Origin: JACVRW01 sp963819635
Lineage (GTDB): Bacteria; Actinomycetota; Thermoleophilia; Solirubrobacterales; Thermoleophilaceae
Length of the DNA: 64,000 bases
Reading direction: 5' to 3'
Assembly: GCA_963819635.1 (NCBI GenBank)
Contig: CAWFWX010000006.1
Span: 329,358 to 393,357 of the forward strand
The notes under the pieces: generated by a model
Databases searched by the model: none
The model's input: only the letters and a program-made list of their open reading frames with translations
Told to the model about the DNA's origin: nothing
Position numbers and translations under genes: made by a program
Shown here: positions 63,901-64,000 of the stretch, in pieces
How positions within the stretch are numbered: the stretch's first letter is position 1
Layout: every line of letters starts with the position of its first letter

Positions 63901-64000
63901 TCAACTTTCTCTCACGAGCCGAAACCCGACATTCTTTTCCTTCTGATCCGACGCGACATCGACGCGATATGCCGACGTGATTTTGATCTTCACCGGGTCC
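63901..64000 (-). CDS. C-terminal end of a formylglycine-generating-enzyme-like (SUMF1/FGE-sulfatase) protein (partial)
   Basis: Reverse frame from the window edge reads DPVKIKITSAYRVDVASDQK, EKNVGFRLVRES, stop at 63901-63903. The '..N.GFR..R' ending is the hallmark of SUMF1/FGE-sulfatase domains. The rest is outside the window. It ends 11 bp before the TPR gene on the same strand. Confidence 0.5.
   Translation of the reverse strand, partial: DPVKIKITSAYRVDVASDQKEKNVGFRLVRES

Overview
The first ~54 kb is GC-rich, densely packed bacterial chromosome that looks actinobacterial, most likely class Thermoleophilia / Solirubrobacterales. The evidence is the carD-ispD-ispF-disA-radA neighbourhood, the PknB-type kinase, frequent GTG starts and many 4-nt stop/start overlaps. 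That assignment is inference from gene content. About a dozen conserved genes are each broken by one single-base indel, usually an extra base in or beside a short run. This looks like sequencing or assembly error rather than gene decay, so those genes are annotated as one locus with the break marked.

Layout. 0-11 kb is housekeeping: LuxR regulator, hydrolase/methyltransferase pair, Ser/Thr kinase, ispF-PHP phosphoesterase-ispD, carD, disA, radA and a DEDDh/GIY-YIG nuclease. 11.7-25.6 kb is a forward block around molybdenum/tungsten enzymes: ROK kinase, a MobA-MoaD fusion, PabB-PabC, aldehyde:ferredoxin oxidoreductase, formate dehydrogenase alpha, a NuoE-NuoF fusion, MoeA, a GYD protein and a MoeA-periplasmic-binding-domain fusion. 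25.6-33 kb carries a cyclodeaminase-like protein, a PhyH dioxygenase, an ArsR-SRPBCC fusion, and a divergent pair with serine-cycle flavour: a malyl-CoA-lyase-like aldolase followed by a short PEP-carboxylase-like protein, opposite an alanine/serine-glyoxylate aminotransferase. 33-36 kb has a quinoprotein-cupredoxin fusion lipoprotein and a partial tandem duplicate of its cupredoxin end.

36.7-42.9 kb is one reverse operon: acyl-CoA-dehydrogenase-like flavoprotein, DUF1989-GcvT, flavin reductase, phosphoribulokinase-like kinase, LysR regulator. 43-47.5 kb has an intradiol dioxygenase, two UspA proteins, a permease and small proteins. 47.5-54 kb is a second reverse operon resembling the N-methylglutamate pathway (GS/GmaS-like, MgsA-, MgsB- and MgsC-like), plus an uncharacterised ~150-aa protein and a FAD amine oxidase. 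Together with formate dehydrogenase and the GcvT protein, these genes suggest methylated-amine / C1 and glyoxylate metabolism, which is inference.

54-58.4 kb is an accessory cassette: a small PD-(D/E)XK-like protein and a large Ski2-like helicase, resembling the Hachiman (HamA/HamB) defence pair and bracketed by a 25-26-bp direct repeat. 58.4-61.7 kb holds remnants of a calcineurin-type phosphoesterase probably joined to a STAND/NACHT-like NTPase, with many frameshifts. From ~61.74 kb composition and gene style change abruptly (Ser/Thr kinase fragment, Lys/Pro/Ala-rich TPR protein, end of a formylglycine-generating-enzyme-like protein). This reads like a different phylum, perhaps Acidobacteriota/Blastocatellia, and is probably an assembly chimera. 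No rRNA, tRNA or CRISPR array was seen.
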